Assembly: GCA_001626925.1 (NCBI GenBank)
Contig: LUOR01000067.1
Location: 1 to 32,744 of the forward strand
Length of the DNA: 32,744 bases
Source: Moraxellaceae bacterium REDSEA-S32_B1
GTDB taxonomy: Bacteria; Pseudomonadota; Gammaproteobacteria; Pseudomonadales; Moraxellaceae
Direction of reading: 5' to 3'
The position numbers and the translations under genes were made by a program. The notes beneath the pieces were generated by a model. It saw only the letters and a program-made list of their open reading frames with translations, made no database searches and was not told the DNA's origin. This document shows positions 16,878 through 23,120 of the stretch, one piece after another (positions within the stretch are counted from its first letter, which is position 1; the number at the start of each line of letters is the position of its first letter).

Positions 16878-17327
16878 ATGGGTTTTGTTGCCAACGGCAA
16901 TAACACACCAAGCAATATCACCGTCAGCAGTGGGACATTTTTCCCAAGCATTGCCATGGACGATATTCGTAAATATGTGCGCATAGATGGCTCTGTCACC
17001 GACGATCGACTTCGCCAAATACTTCGAGAAGAAGTCATCGACGTCAATCGCTTATTAAAAAATCTTATCGGCACTGCCGACACATTGGCAGGATTGGCGA
17101 CCAGTCTCGTGGACGATCAACCCGACACCGAGATTTTATATTTCTCCGCCGTCGCCAACGGCATCGCTGCCAAGATTTATGAAAAATATCGAAACTACGA
17201 TGCGACGAATTCAGGCAACAAACGTGCTGATGAAATGACACCAAGCATTGATGAATATCGACGCAACAAACATTGGGCGATTCAACAACTACTCGGTAAA
17301 AATCATACGGTGGTGGATTTGATATGA
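16878..17327 (+). CDS. L: Head completion protein (P2 gpL family)
   Basis: Connector protein that closes the filled head for tail attachment. The 149-residue protein (P2 gpL about 169) shows family features: FFPSIAMDDIRKYVRIDGSVTDDRLRQILREEVIDVNRLL in the first half and YFSAVANGIAAKIYEKYRNYDATNSG with RRNKHWAIQQLLG in the second. AGGAG lies seven bases before the ATG, much stronger than at the operon's first gene. It ends with an ATGA overlap to the next small gene. Confidence 0.92.
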   Translation: MGFVANGNNTPSNITVSSGTFFPSIAMDDIRKYVRIDGSVTDDRLRQILREEVIDVNRLLKNLIGTADTLAGLATSLVDDQPDTEILYFSAVANGIAAKIYEKYRNYDATNSGNKRADEMTPSIDEYRRNKHWAIQQLLGKNHTVVDLI

Positions 17328-17563
17328 AAATGAATATTTATTCAAAAGAAACTCATAAACGTGTTCATCAGTACACATTTACTCAAGAAGAGTTGCAACG
17401 CCTAGCACTCGAAAAAGTTGCAAATGAGCTAGGCTTGGATTTGTCAAAAGTCGAAATATCTACAGAATCCAACCTGCGATCCCAAAGCAATGGAATCAAT
17501 CCAACTACTTTTTGTTGTCATGTATCGATTACAGAAAAATTGGACTATGAGGGTGATGTATGA
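17324..17563 (+). CDS. Small phage protein of unknown function
   Basis: A 79-residue protein I do not recognise. It overlaps L by 4 bp at its start and the next gene by 4 bp at its end, so it is translationally embedded in the head-tail operon and very likely real. It looks mostly alpha/beta without membrane segment or signal peptide: a helix FTQEELQRLALEKVANELG (about 19-37) is followed by a strand-rich tail with two adjacent cysteines (FCCHVSITEK). P2 has no gene here between L and X. Confidence 0.75.
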   Translation: MKMNIYSKETHKRVHQYTFTQEELQRLALEKVANELGLDLSKVEISTESNLRSQSNGINPTTFCCHVSITEKLDYEGDV

Positions 17564-17841
17564 ATAAACAATGTCAATGTTGCTGCAGCAAATGCAAACC
17601 TAAAAGTGATATGAGCGAGTGCAACTGTCGAGGATGCCAAATATCCAAGTCAGGCATGGGTTATCAACCCTGCTCAGGTAAGATCAAGGCATTACGACCA
17701 CCCGAAATCACCAATGGACCCGACGTCAAACTTTGGCCATCAGGTGAAATCATTCCAGATAATGTTCCTGCACCACCATTATTAAAGATTGGTGAGGAGC
17801 AGAAACGTAAAACAACATTCTGGGGCAAGTGGTTTCGATGA
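17560..17841 (+). CDS. Cysteine-rich small phage protein of unknown function
   Basis: A 93-residue protein with nine cysteines in its first 38 residues, at positions 5, 7, 8, 9, 12, 21, 23, 26 and 38 (CxCCCxxC, then CxCxxC and a single Cys). The density suggests a zinc or other metal-binding knot, metallothionein-like in spacing. The remainder is Pro-rich and basic (IKALRPPEITNGPDV; KRKTTFWGKWFR at the end) without membrane segment. It overlaps both neighbours by 4 bp. I know no P2 equivalent, and no function can be given from sequence. Confidence 0.75.
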   Translation: MNKQCQCCCSKCKPKSDMSECNCRGCQISKSGMGYQPCSGKIKALRPPEITNGPDVKLWPSGEIIPDNVPAPPLLKIGEEQKRKTTFWGKWFR

Positions 17842-18047
17842 ATACCATCCGATCCATGCAGAACGACACGATAGATCGTATTTGTTGGCGTTATTACGGA
17901 CGAGGCTCAGGTGTTATTGAGCAAGTCATCGCAGCCAATCCACAGCTTGCCGACATTGGTGTGATTTTACCTATCGGCACATTGGTCAATCTGCCTGAGA
18001 TCAGCACACCCCAAGCCACCAAACAAAGCATTCAACTATGGGACTAA
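17838..18047 (+). CDS. X: Tail protein X (P2 gpX family)
   Basis: Small LysM-like tail protein needed for tail assembly in P2. The frame is open from a GTG at 17829, but I chose the ATG at 17838 (69 residues; P2 gpX 67) because it forms the ATGA overlap seen at the neighbouring genes. DTIDRICWRYYGRGSGVIEQVIAANPQLADIGVILPIGTLVNLP is the classic gpX pattern, resembling a LysM repeat. It separates the head genes from the lysis cassette, as in P2. Confidence 0.93.
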   Translation: MNTIRSMQNDTIDRICWRYYGRGSGVIEQVIAANPQLADIGVILPIGTLVNLPEISTPQATKQSIQLWD

Positions 18048-18051
18048 CACA

Positions 18052-18411
18052 ATGCCCGAACCAACATCAGTCACCACCACCGCACTTGCATTGAGCTCAG
18101 CATCGCTATTGCCATTTGTCAACGGCAACATTCTGCTCGGTGCAGTACTCGGTGGCGTGGTAATCACTGCAGAGTCTAAAAATCTTACAGGCGCAAAGCG
18201 TGTCTACACCATGCTGGTATCCACAGCAGTCGGCTACTTGATTGCACCTGTGGTGATGGAGCTTTTACCTACACCCTTTAACAATGCAGGCTTGTGTGGA
18301 CTCATTTCGTCAGTATTTGCATTGCTGATTTTAGTCAAGCTGTTGGATTGGGCAAAAGTGTCCAAACTCTCTGATATTTGGAAAGTGTTTAGAGGCGGAG
18401 GCTCTCTATGA
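18052..18411 (+). CDS. Putative holin or phage membrane protein
   Basis: A 119-residue inner-membrane protein with three hydrophobic segments (about 19-40, 54-72 and 80-98), a short N-terminus and a basic C-terminal tail (WAKVSKLSDIWKVFRGG). It stands where P2 has gene Y (holin), directly upstream of a second small membrane protein and the endolysin. The likely role is to permeabilise the inner membrane at lysis, or to oppose it as an antiholin. Assignment rests on topology and position. Confidence 0.75.
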   Translation: MPEPTSVTTTALALSSASLLPFVNGNILLGAVLGGVVITAESKNLTGAKRVYTMLVSTAVGYLIAPVVMELLPTPFNNAGLCGLISSVFALLILVKLLDWAKVSKLSDIWKVFRGGGSL

Positions 18412-18671
18412 TGATTCAGATTATCGCACTTTGCGCATATATCTTCTGCGCATTTCGTATTGTCTATTTCAGCCGTGATGGTTCACGTTACCACCGTGGC
18501 TACGCATGGTTTGCCACATTATTGGCAGCATCATTTTTCGGACAATCCATTCATATTATTTTTTTCAAAGACCCAGTCACCATATGGGATGCCGTGTTTG
18601 CAGTAGTACTCGCTGTGATCGTGCAACGTAGTGGTGGCAACGTGGCAAAACTCATTTGGAGCGCATCATGA
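18408..18671 (+). CDS. Putative 3TM holin
   Basis: An 87-residue protein with three hydrophobic stretches (about 3-20, 33-52 and 59-76), resembling the putative 3TM holin family of Gram-negative prophages. It overlaps the gene before it and the endolysin after it by 4 bp each. Two adjacent membrane proteins suggest a holin/antiholin pair; which is which cannot be told from the sequence. Confidence 0.75.
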   Translation: MMIQIIALCAYIFCAFRIVYFSRDGSRYHRGYAWFATLLAASFFGQSIHIIFFKDPVTIWDAVFAVVLAVIVQRSGGNVAKLIWSAS

Positions 18672-19522
18672 AGATTTTACGATTCGGTGCAAAAGGCGAA
18701 GCCGTCATCACCCTGCAAACCCAACTCAAGAAACTCGGTTTTACTGGTAAAACTCGCAAAGCATTGATCATTGATGGTGATTTTGGTGAGCAAACTGAAT
18801 ACGCCGTTATGCAATTTCAGCGCAAACATAACTTGCTGGATGACGGTAAAGTCGGCGAAAAAACCTATGCTGCATTACATGGTAAATCAACTGACAAATT
18901 ACTCAGTGCCAAAGACTATGCCAATGCAGCAAAACAGCTTGGCGTATCAGAGCTCGTGATTCGAGTATTTGGCGCAGTTGAGGGACTTGGTGCAGGCTTT
19001 TTACCCAATGGCAAACCCAAAATCCTATTTGAACGCCATCGCATGTATTACTACTTGAAGCAAAAACACGGCACAGCTTTTGCCAATCAGATGCAAGCGA
19101 AGTACCCAAGCATTGTCAACCGAGCCACTGGTGGCTATCAAGGTAACAATGCCGAACACGTCCGACTTGCGACAGCGATGCAGATCGACCGAGATTGCGC
19201 ACTCATGTCAGCCAGTTGGGGACAGTTCCAAATCATGGGGGAGAACTGGAAATCTCTAGGCTACGCTTCTGTTCAAGACTTTGTCGATTCACAATACCTC
19301 AACGAAGCCAATCAGCTGGATGCCTTTGTTCGATTCATTGAGTTCAAAAAAGGCGAAGTGGACGGCAAAGACATTACCTTGATCGACGCACTACGTCAGC
19401 AAAACTGGCATGCAGTCTTTACCCTGTACAACGGACGGAACTACAAAAAGCTCGGCTACCAAGCCAAGTTCCAACGAGAGTGGGATCACCTTGAGCCGTT
19501 ATACGGAAAACAAGCCGCATGA
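18668..19522 (+). CDS. Endolysin: peptidoglycan-binding plus N-acetylmuramidase domain
   Basis: Degrades the cell wall at the end of infection. I chose the ATG at 18668 (284 residues), which forms an ATGA overlap with the holin gene, rather than a TTG four codons upstream. Residues 1-72 form a peptidoglycan-binding type 1 domain (GAKGEAVITLQTQLKKLGF, IDGDFGEQTEYAVMQFQ). Residues about 85-280 form an N-acetylmuramidase domain (DUF3380 type), with GAVEGLGAGF around the probable catalytic Glu105 and ILFERHRMYYYL (119-130). No signal peptide, so export depends on the holin. It is unrelated to the P2 gpK type. Confidence 0.92.
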   Translation: MKILRFGAKGEAVITLQTQLKKLGFTGKTRKALIIDGDFGEQTEYAVMQFQRKHNLLDDGKVGEKTYAALHGKSTDKLLSAKDYANAAKQLGVSELVIRVFGAVEGLGAGFLPNGKPKILFERHRMYYYLKQKHGTAFANQMQAKYPSIVNRATGGYQGNNAEHVRLATAMQIDRDCALMSASWGQFQIMGENWKSLGYASVQDFVDSQYLNEANQLDAFVRFIEFKKGEVDGKDITLIDALRQQNWHAVFTLYNGRNYKKLGYQAKFQREWDHLEPLYGKQAA

Positions 19523-20022
19523 AAAAACTGCAAAGTCTAAGAGACCACTTACTCAAGGCGATTCCAGAGTTAGCACAAAACCCTGATCGCATTCTCGTTT
19601 TTGCTGACAATGGCAATGTCCGAAGCACATTAGCAAACGGCTTATCATTCGAGTACGTTTACACAGCTTCATTGGTACTCGTAGACTTTGCAGGCGATCT
19701 TGCTGCCGTGAGCATTCCAGTACTCGACTGGGTGCGCATTCATCAACCTGAGTTGATGTCCAACCTTGACAAAGCCAACGAAGCCATCAAATTCGAAGCC
19801 GAGATTAAAACCAATGACAAAGTGGATCTCGGCATCGAGCTAGCACTCACCGAACGAGTCATCGTCAAGCGTGATGGTGGCAACCTGAGCATCGACTATC
19901 CAGCCGAACCAACCTATGAGAAAGCAGCTGCATCGACCCTTGTGACTTTGATTGATAATGCAACAGGACAGACCCTAGCATCTTGGCAGTCACGAGATCC
20001 CGAAGAACAATATTTTTTATAG
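19519..20022 (+). CDS. R: Tail completion protein (P2 gpR family)
   Basis: Needed to finish the tail end that joins the head. The 167-residue protein (P2 gpR about 155) starts MKKLQSLRDHLLKAIPELAQNPDRILVFADNG and has YTASLVLVDFAGDLAAVSIPVLDWVRIHQPEL, both typical of gpR. It overlaps the endolysin stop by 4 bp. No spanin gene was found between endolysin and R, where P2 has lysA-C. Confidence 0.92.
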   Translation: MKKLQSLRDHLLKAIPELAQNPDRILVFADNGNVRSTLANGLSFEYVYTASLVLVDFAGDLAAVSIPVLDWVRIHQPELMSNLDKANEAIKFEAEIKTNDKVDLGIELALTERVIVKRDGGNLSIDYPAEPTYEKAAASTLVTLIDNATGQTLASWQSRDPEEQYFL

Positions 20023-20031
20023 TGCGAAGCC

Positions 20032-20502
20032 ATGCCGACGGATCTACACGATTTTGATCAACTCACCACCGAGTTAGAACGCTACCTCGACAAGCTCAGT
20101 GAATCTGAACGCAACAAACTCGCCTTGTACCTCGGACGCAAGATCCGCAAAAGTCAGAGTCAACGCATCACAAAACAACAAAATCCCGACGGCACAGCCT
20201 ACGAACCACGACGCAAGGGACTCCGTGAGCGATCAGGACATATCCGTCGCAAGATGTTCCAAAAGCTTAAAACCATTAAACATCTTAAAGTAGAGCGAGA
20301 AGCTAACGGCGTCAGCATTGGTTTTAACAGTCGCATATCCCACATAGCACGCATTCACCAAGATGGCTTGGTGGATCGTGTCTATATCACCGAACACCAA
20401 GCCATCCGTGTGCGCTATACACAACGCACATTGCTTGGCTTCACTGATGCAGAAATCGAAATGACCGCCGACGAAGTCAGACAACATATTCTTGAAAAAT
20501 AA
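20032..20502 (+). CDS. S: Tail completion protein (P2 gpS family)
   Basis: Virion morphogenesis protein acting with gpR at the head-tail joint. The 156-residue protein (P2 gpS about 150) has the family pattern: an N-terminal helix with LSESERNKLALYLGRKIRKSQSQRI, the QNPDGTAYEPRR motif, RRKMFQKLKTIKHLKV, and ISHIARIHQDGL. It is the last gene of the O-to-S operon; the V activator site begins 13 bp after its stop. Confidence 0.92.
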   Translation: MPTDLHDFDQLTTELERYLDKLSESERNKLALYLGRKIRKSQSQRITKQQNPDGTAYEPRRKGLRERSGHIRRKMFQKLKTIKHLKVEREANGVSIGFNSRISHIARIHQDGLVDRVYITEHQAIRVRYTQRTLLGFTDAEIEMTADEVRQHILEK

Positions 20503-20515
20503 TAACTTCAGCTGA

Positions 20516-20538
20516 GTTGTAAACAGCGCATCTACAAC
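20516..20538 (+). promoter_or_regulatory. Late-promoter activator site upstream of V
   Basis: Same 23-bp palindrome as at 13949 and 28027: arms GTTGTA/TACAAC, centre AACAGCGCATC, one base different from the O copy. Nine bases after its end both this site and the FI site carry CATGCA, which may be part of the promoter. A TAAATA stretch (20558) is a possible -10. Confidence 0.85.
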
Positions 20539-20563
20539 CGCAACCACATGCAATAAATAAATA

Positions 20564-20582
20564 GCTGCACCACGATTGCAGC
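20564..20582 (+). promoter_or_regulatory. Inverted repeat abutting the V start codon
   Basis: GCTGCA (20564-20569) and TGCAGC (20577-20582) are perfect arms with a 7-base loop, and the ATG of V follows with no gap. No Shine-Dalgarno sequence is visible in front of V. Confidence 0.5.
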
Positions 20583-21206
20583 ATGAATACCGAAAACGTC
20601 CGTCGCCTCGAAAACCTCATCCGCTTTGGTGTGATCTCCTCCGTAGACCATACCAAAGCACGATGCATTGTAGATTTTCAAGGGATCATCTCTGCACCAT
20701 TGCCATGGCTCACACTTCGAGCAGGCACAGACACGACTTGGGATTCACCAAGCATTGGTGAGCAAGTCCTCGTGCTTTCTCCAAGCGGAGAGCTTTGCAA
20801 CGGCGTTGTGCTGTTTGGCATGTATAGCACTGCACATCCAGCGCCTAGCAACGACCCTGATCTCAAAATTCGCAAGTTTTCCGACGACGCACACATCAGC
20901 TACAACACCAAGACCCATCACCTCGAAGCCATCTTGCCCGATGGAGCGACAGCAACCATCAATGCCACAGGTGGCACGACGTGGAACGGCGACATCACCC
21001 ACAACGGCAACATGCAACGTAATGGCAGTACCTCCATGACAGGTAATAATACCGTTGGTGGCAGTAGCTTGACACTGGGCAGTAGCCATTCTCAGGGCAT
21101 GTTCACCTCAGATGGCGATATCAAAGCAGGCAATATCAGCTTGTCATACCACTTAACGTCAGGTGTGCAATCGGGTAACGGAACATCGGGAGTACCAATC
21201 CCATGA
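20583..21206 (+). CDS. V: Baseplate spike protein (P2 gpV family)
   Basis: Central membrane-piercing spike of the contractile tail. The 207-residue protein matches P2 gpV (about 211). An N-terminal OB-fold domain (about 10-90: IRFGVISSVDHTKARCIVDF, PWLTLRAGTDTTWDSPSIGEQVLVLSPSG) is followed by a Gly/Thr/Asn-rich beta-helical needle (about 115-200: GATATINATGGTTWNGDITHNGNMQRNG). Such repeats form trimeric intertwined prisms. First gene of the second rightward operon, overlapping W by 4 bp. Confidence 0.94.
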   Translation: MNTENVRRLENLIRFGVISSVDHTKARCIVDFQGIISAPLPWLTLRAGTDTTWDSPSIGEQVLVLSPSGELCNGVVLFGMYSTAHPAPSNDPDLKIRKFSDDAHISYNTKTHHLEAILPDGATATINATGGTTWNGDITHNGNMQRNGSTSMTGNNTVGGSSLTLGSSHSQGMFTSDGDIKAGNISLSYHLTSGVQSGNGTSGVPIP

Positions 21207-21547
21207 TGTCACGTACCACTGGACGTTGGATTGGCGAGCTTGATCACATCAAGCAAAGCATTCAAGACATTTTGACCACACCGATCGGCGAGCGCACAGC
21301 ACGCCGAGAGTATGGCTCAATCATTCCCGACTTAATCGACCAACCGATTAACGATGCGCTGATACTTCAGCTATACAGCGCCATTTACACACTGATCAGC
21401 AAATGGGAAAACCGCATCAGTATCGAGCAGATCACTGTCAGCGATCTGCGTGCAGGCGCATTAGTCTTTGATCTTGAGGCGATTCACATCGCCACAGGCG
21501 AACGTCTAAATCTCAACACCCCACTACAGATGGGAGCAGCTGCATGA
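21203..21547 (+). CDS. W: Baseplate wedge protein (P2 gpW, T4 gp25-like)
   Basis: Baseplate protein at the tail-tube/sheath start, of the T4 gp25-like lysozyme-fold family without known enzymatic activity in P2. The 114-residue protein equals P2 gpW in length. The gp25 signature TTPIGERTARREYGSIIPDLIDQP is clear at about residues 25-49. Two in-frame ATGs stand side by side at the start. Overlaps V and J by 4 bp each. Confidence 0.95.
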   Translation: MMSRTTGRWIGELDHIKQSIQDILTTPIGERTARREYGSIIPDLIDQPINDALILQLYSAIYTLISKWENRISIEQITVSDLRAGALVFDLEAIHIATGERLNLNTPLQMGAAA

Positions 21548-22434
21548 GCGTAGACTTTTCAACACTTGCACAGCCAAAGTTGATCGAAGAAATCGACTTC
21601 GAGGTGCTTTTTGCTGAGCGAAAATCGGCATTTTTGGCATTGTGGGACGATGAGAAACGCCCAGCTTTAGAGGCGACTCTAGCTCGTGAATCCGAGCCGT
21701 TGACCAAATTACTTCAAGAAAGTTGCTATCGGGAAATGATTCTTCGCAATCGCATCAACCAAGCTGCGCTCAGCACATTACTCGCATTCGCAACCAGCAC
21801 AGATTTAGATGCCGTGGTCGCAAACTATGGCATCACCCGATTGCTGATCAGTCCCGCAGATGAAGATAGCGATGCAGTCTATGAGTCGGACGATGCACTG
21901 CGTTATCGTGCAAGTTTAGTTTTCGACTCGCTCTCTGTTGCAGGTCCCACATCCGCATACGAATTCCACGCCTTGTCCAGCGATGGACGTGTCGGCGATG
22001 CCAAAGCGCTCAGCCCTGCACCCGCTGAAGCACTAATTATTATTCTGCAAAATGACTCAGCGACAGGACTTGCCAGCCAAGCCTTGCTCGACATTGTCTA
22101 CGCATATTTATCAGATGAAACACGCCGACCTGTCGCAGATCGCATCACTGTGCAAAGCGTAGAGCCGATTGACTTTGCGATTAGTGCGACAGTTTACATC
22201 CCGAACTTACCCGAATCTGATCCGCTGATTACTGAAGCGACTGCCAAGGTCACTGCATATATCGAAGAAAGTCGCCGTATCGGTCGTTCGATTTACCTAT
22301 CCAAGCTCTACGAGCTTTTGCATGTCACAGGTGTGACTCGAGTCAGCATCGAATCACCGACTGCCGACATCATCATCACGAATACCCAAGTCGCAAGCTG
22401 TAGCAGTGTGACTGTGACTGCAGGGGCGATCTGA
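21544..22434 (+). CDS. J: Baseplate J-like protein (P2 gpJ family)
   Basis: Baseplate wedge component (P2 gpJ about 302 residues; here 296). Family landmarks are VDFSTLAQPKLIEEIDFEVL at the N-terminus, YREMILRNRINQAALSTLLAFATSTDLDAVVANYGI (about 60-96), DDALRYRASLVFDSLSVAGPTSAYEFHALSSD (about 115-147) and TRRPVADRITVQSVEPIDFAI. The C-terminal end interacts with gpI in relatives. The start overlaps W by 4 bp and the stop overlaps the I start by 1 base. Confidence 0.95.
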   Translation: MSVDFSTLAQPKLIEEIDFEVLFAERKSAFLALWDDEKRPALEATLARESEPLTKLLQESCYREMILRNRINQAALSTLLAFATSTDLDAVVANYGITRLLISPADEDSDAVYESDDALRYRASLVFDSLSVAGPTSAYEFHALSSDGRVGDAKALSPAPAEALIIILQNDSATGLASQALLDIVYAYLSDETRRPVADRITVQSVEPIDFAISATVYIPNLPESDPLITEATAKVTAYIEESRRIGRSIYLSKLYELLHVTGVTRVSIESPTADIIITNTQVASCSSVTVTAGAI

Positions 22435-23120
22435 TGAGTAGCCTACTGCCACCGAACAGCACCGAGCTTGAGCGCAAAGTCGCCACAGCCAATGCTAAGG
22501 GCACTGATCTTGATGTCAAACATAAGACATTGAGCACCATTGACGACGCACCGAATCAATTTTTATCGGTGCTGGGCTGGCAAAACAGCGTCGACCGTTG
22601 GAATCGGGATTGGACAGATGCGCAGAAGAAAGCGCAGATCAAAGCCTCGTTCAATATTCATCAGAAAAAAGGCACGGTGGCGGCGCTTAAAGCCATCATC
22701 AAAGCATTTGGTTACTCATTGACGGTAACCGAGTGGTGGCAAGAAAACCCAGCCAACACACCTGGCACATTCCAGATCACGATTGATACAGATGGCAAGG
22801 ACATTAACGAACAAGCATACAACACGCTTATCGATCTACTTCTCGATGCAAAACCACTGACACGAGAACTGACATCGATCGAAATCAACGTCATCACGAT
22901 CAGAGGTGACACGCATGTTGCTTGCGCCATGTATGACGGCGAAGACGTCACGATTTATCCGCAACTACATCAGCCAATACCTTCGATTTTTCCAGGACTT
23001 GTTCACTTTGGCGATGACGTTACAGAAGTCCGCCCGCTGATCTTTAGTGCGATTCCAAACCTATTTTTTCAGTCTCTACATCTTAGTCATGAAGAGACGA
23101 TCATCTATCCGAGATCATGA
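22434..23120 (+). CDS. I: Tail protein I, fibre attachment (P2 gpI family)
   Basis: Baseplate protein that links the tail fibres. The first 150 residues match the family: SSLLPPNSTELERKVATAN at the start and WRNSVDRWNRDW-like and KKGTVAALKAIIKAFGYSL segments. At 228 residues it is longer than P2 gpI (about 176). The extra C-terminal 60 residues (from about GEDVTIYPQLHQPIPSIFPGL) may be a fibre-docking extension adapted to the two fibre genes that follow. The stop overlaps the fibre gene by 4 bp. Confidence 0.92.
   Translation: MSSLLPPNSTELERKVATANAKGTDLDVKHKTLSTIDDAPNQFLSVLGWQNSVDRWNRDWTDAQKKAQIKASFNIHQKKGTVAALKAIIKAFGYSLTVTEWWQENPANTPGTFQITIDTDGKDINEQAYNTLIDLLLDAKPLTRELTSIEINVITIRGDTHVACAMYDGEDVTIYPQLHQPIPSIFPGLVHFGDDVTEVRPLIFSAIPNLFFQSLHLSHEETIIYPRS

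Noticed and set aside
20505..20519. Near-palindrome around CAGCTGAG between S and the V activator site
   Set aside because: It is short, imperfect and has no T-tract. It was considered as an S terminator but is not convincing.
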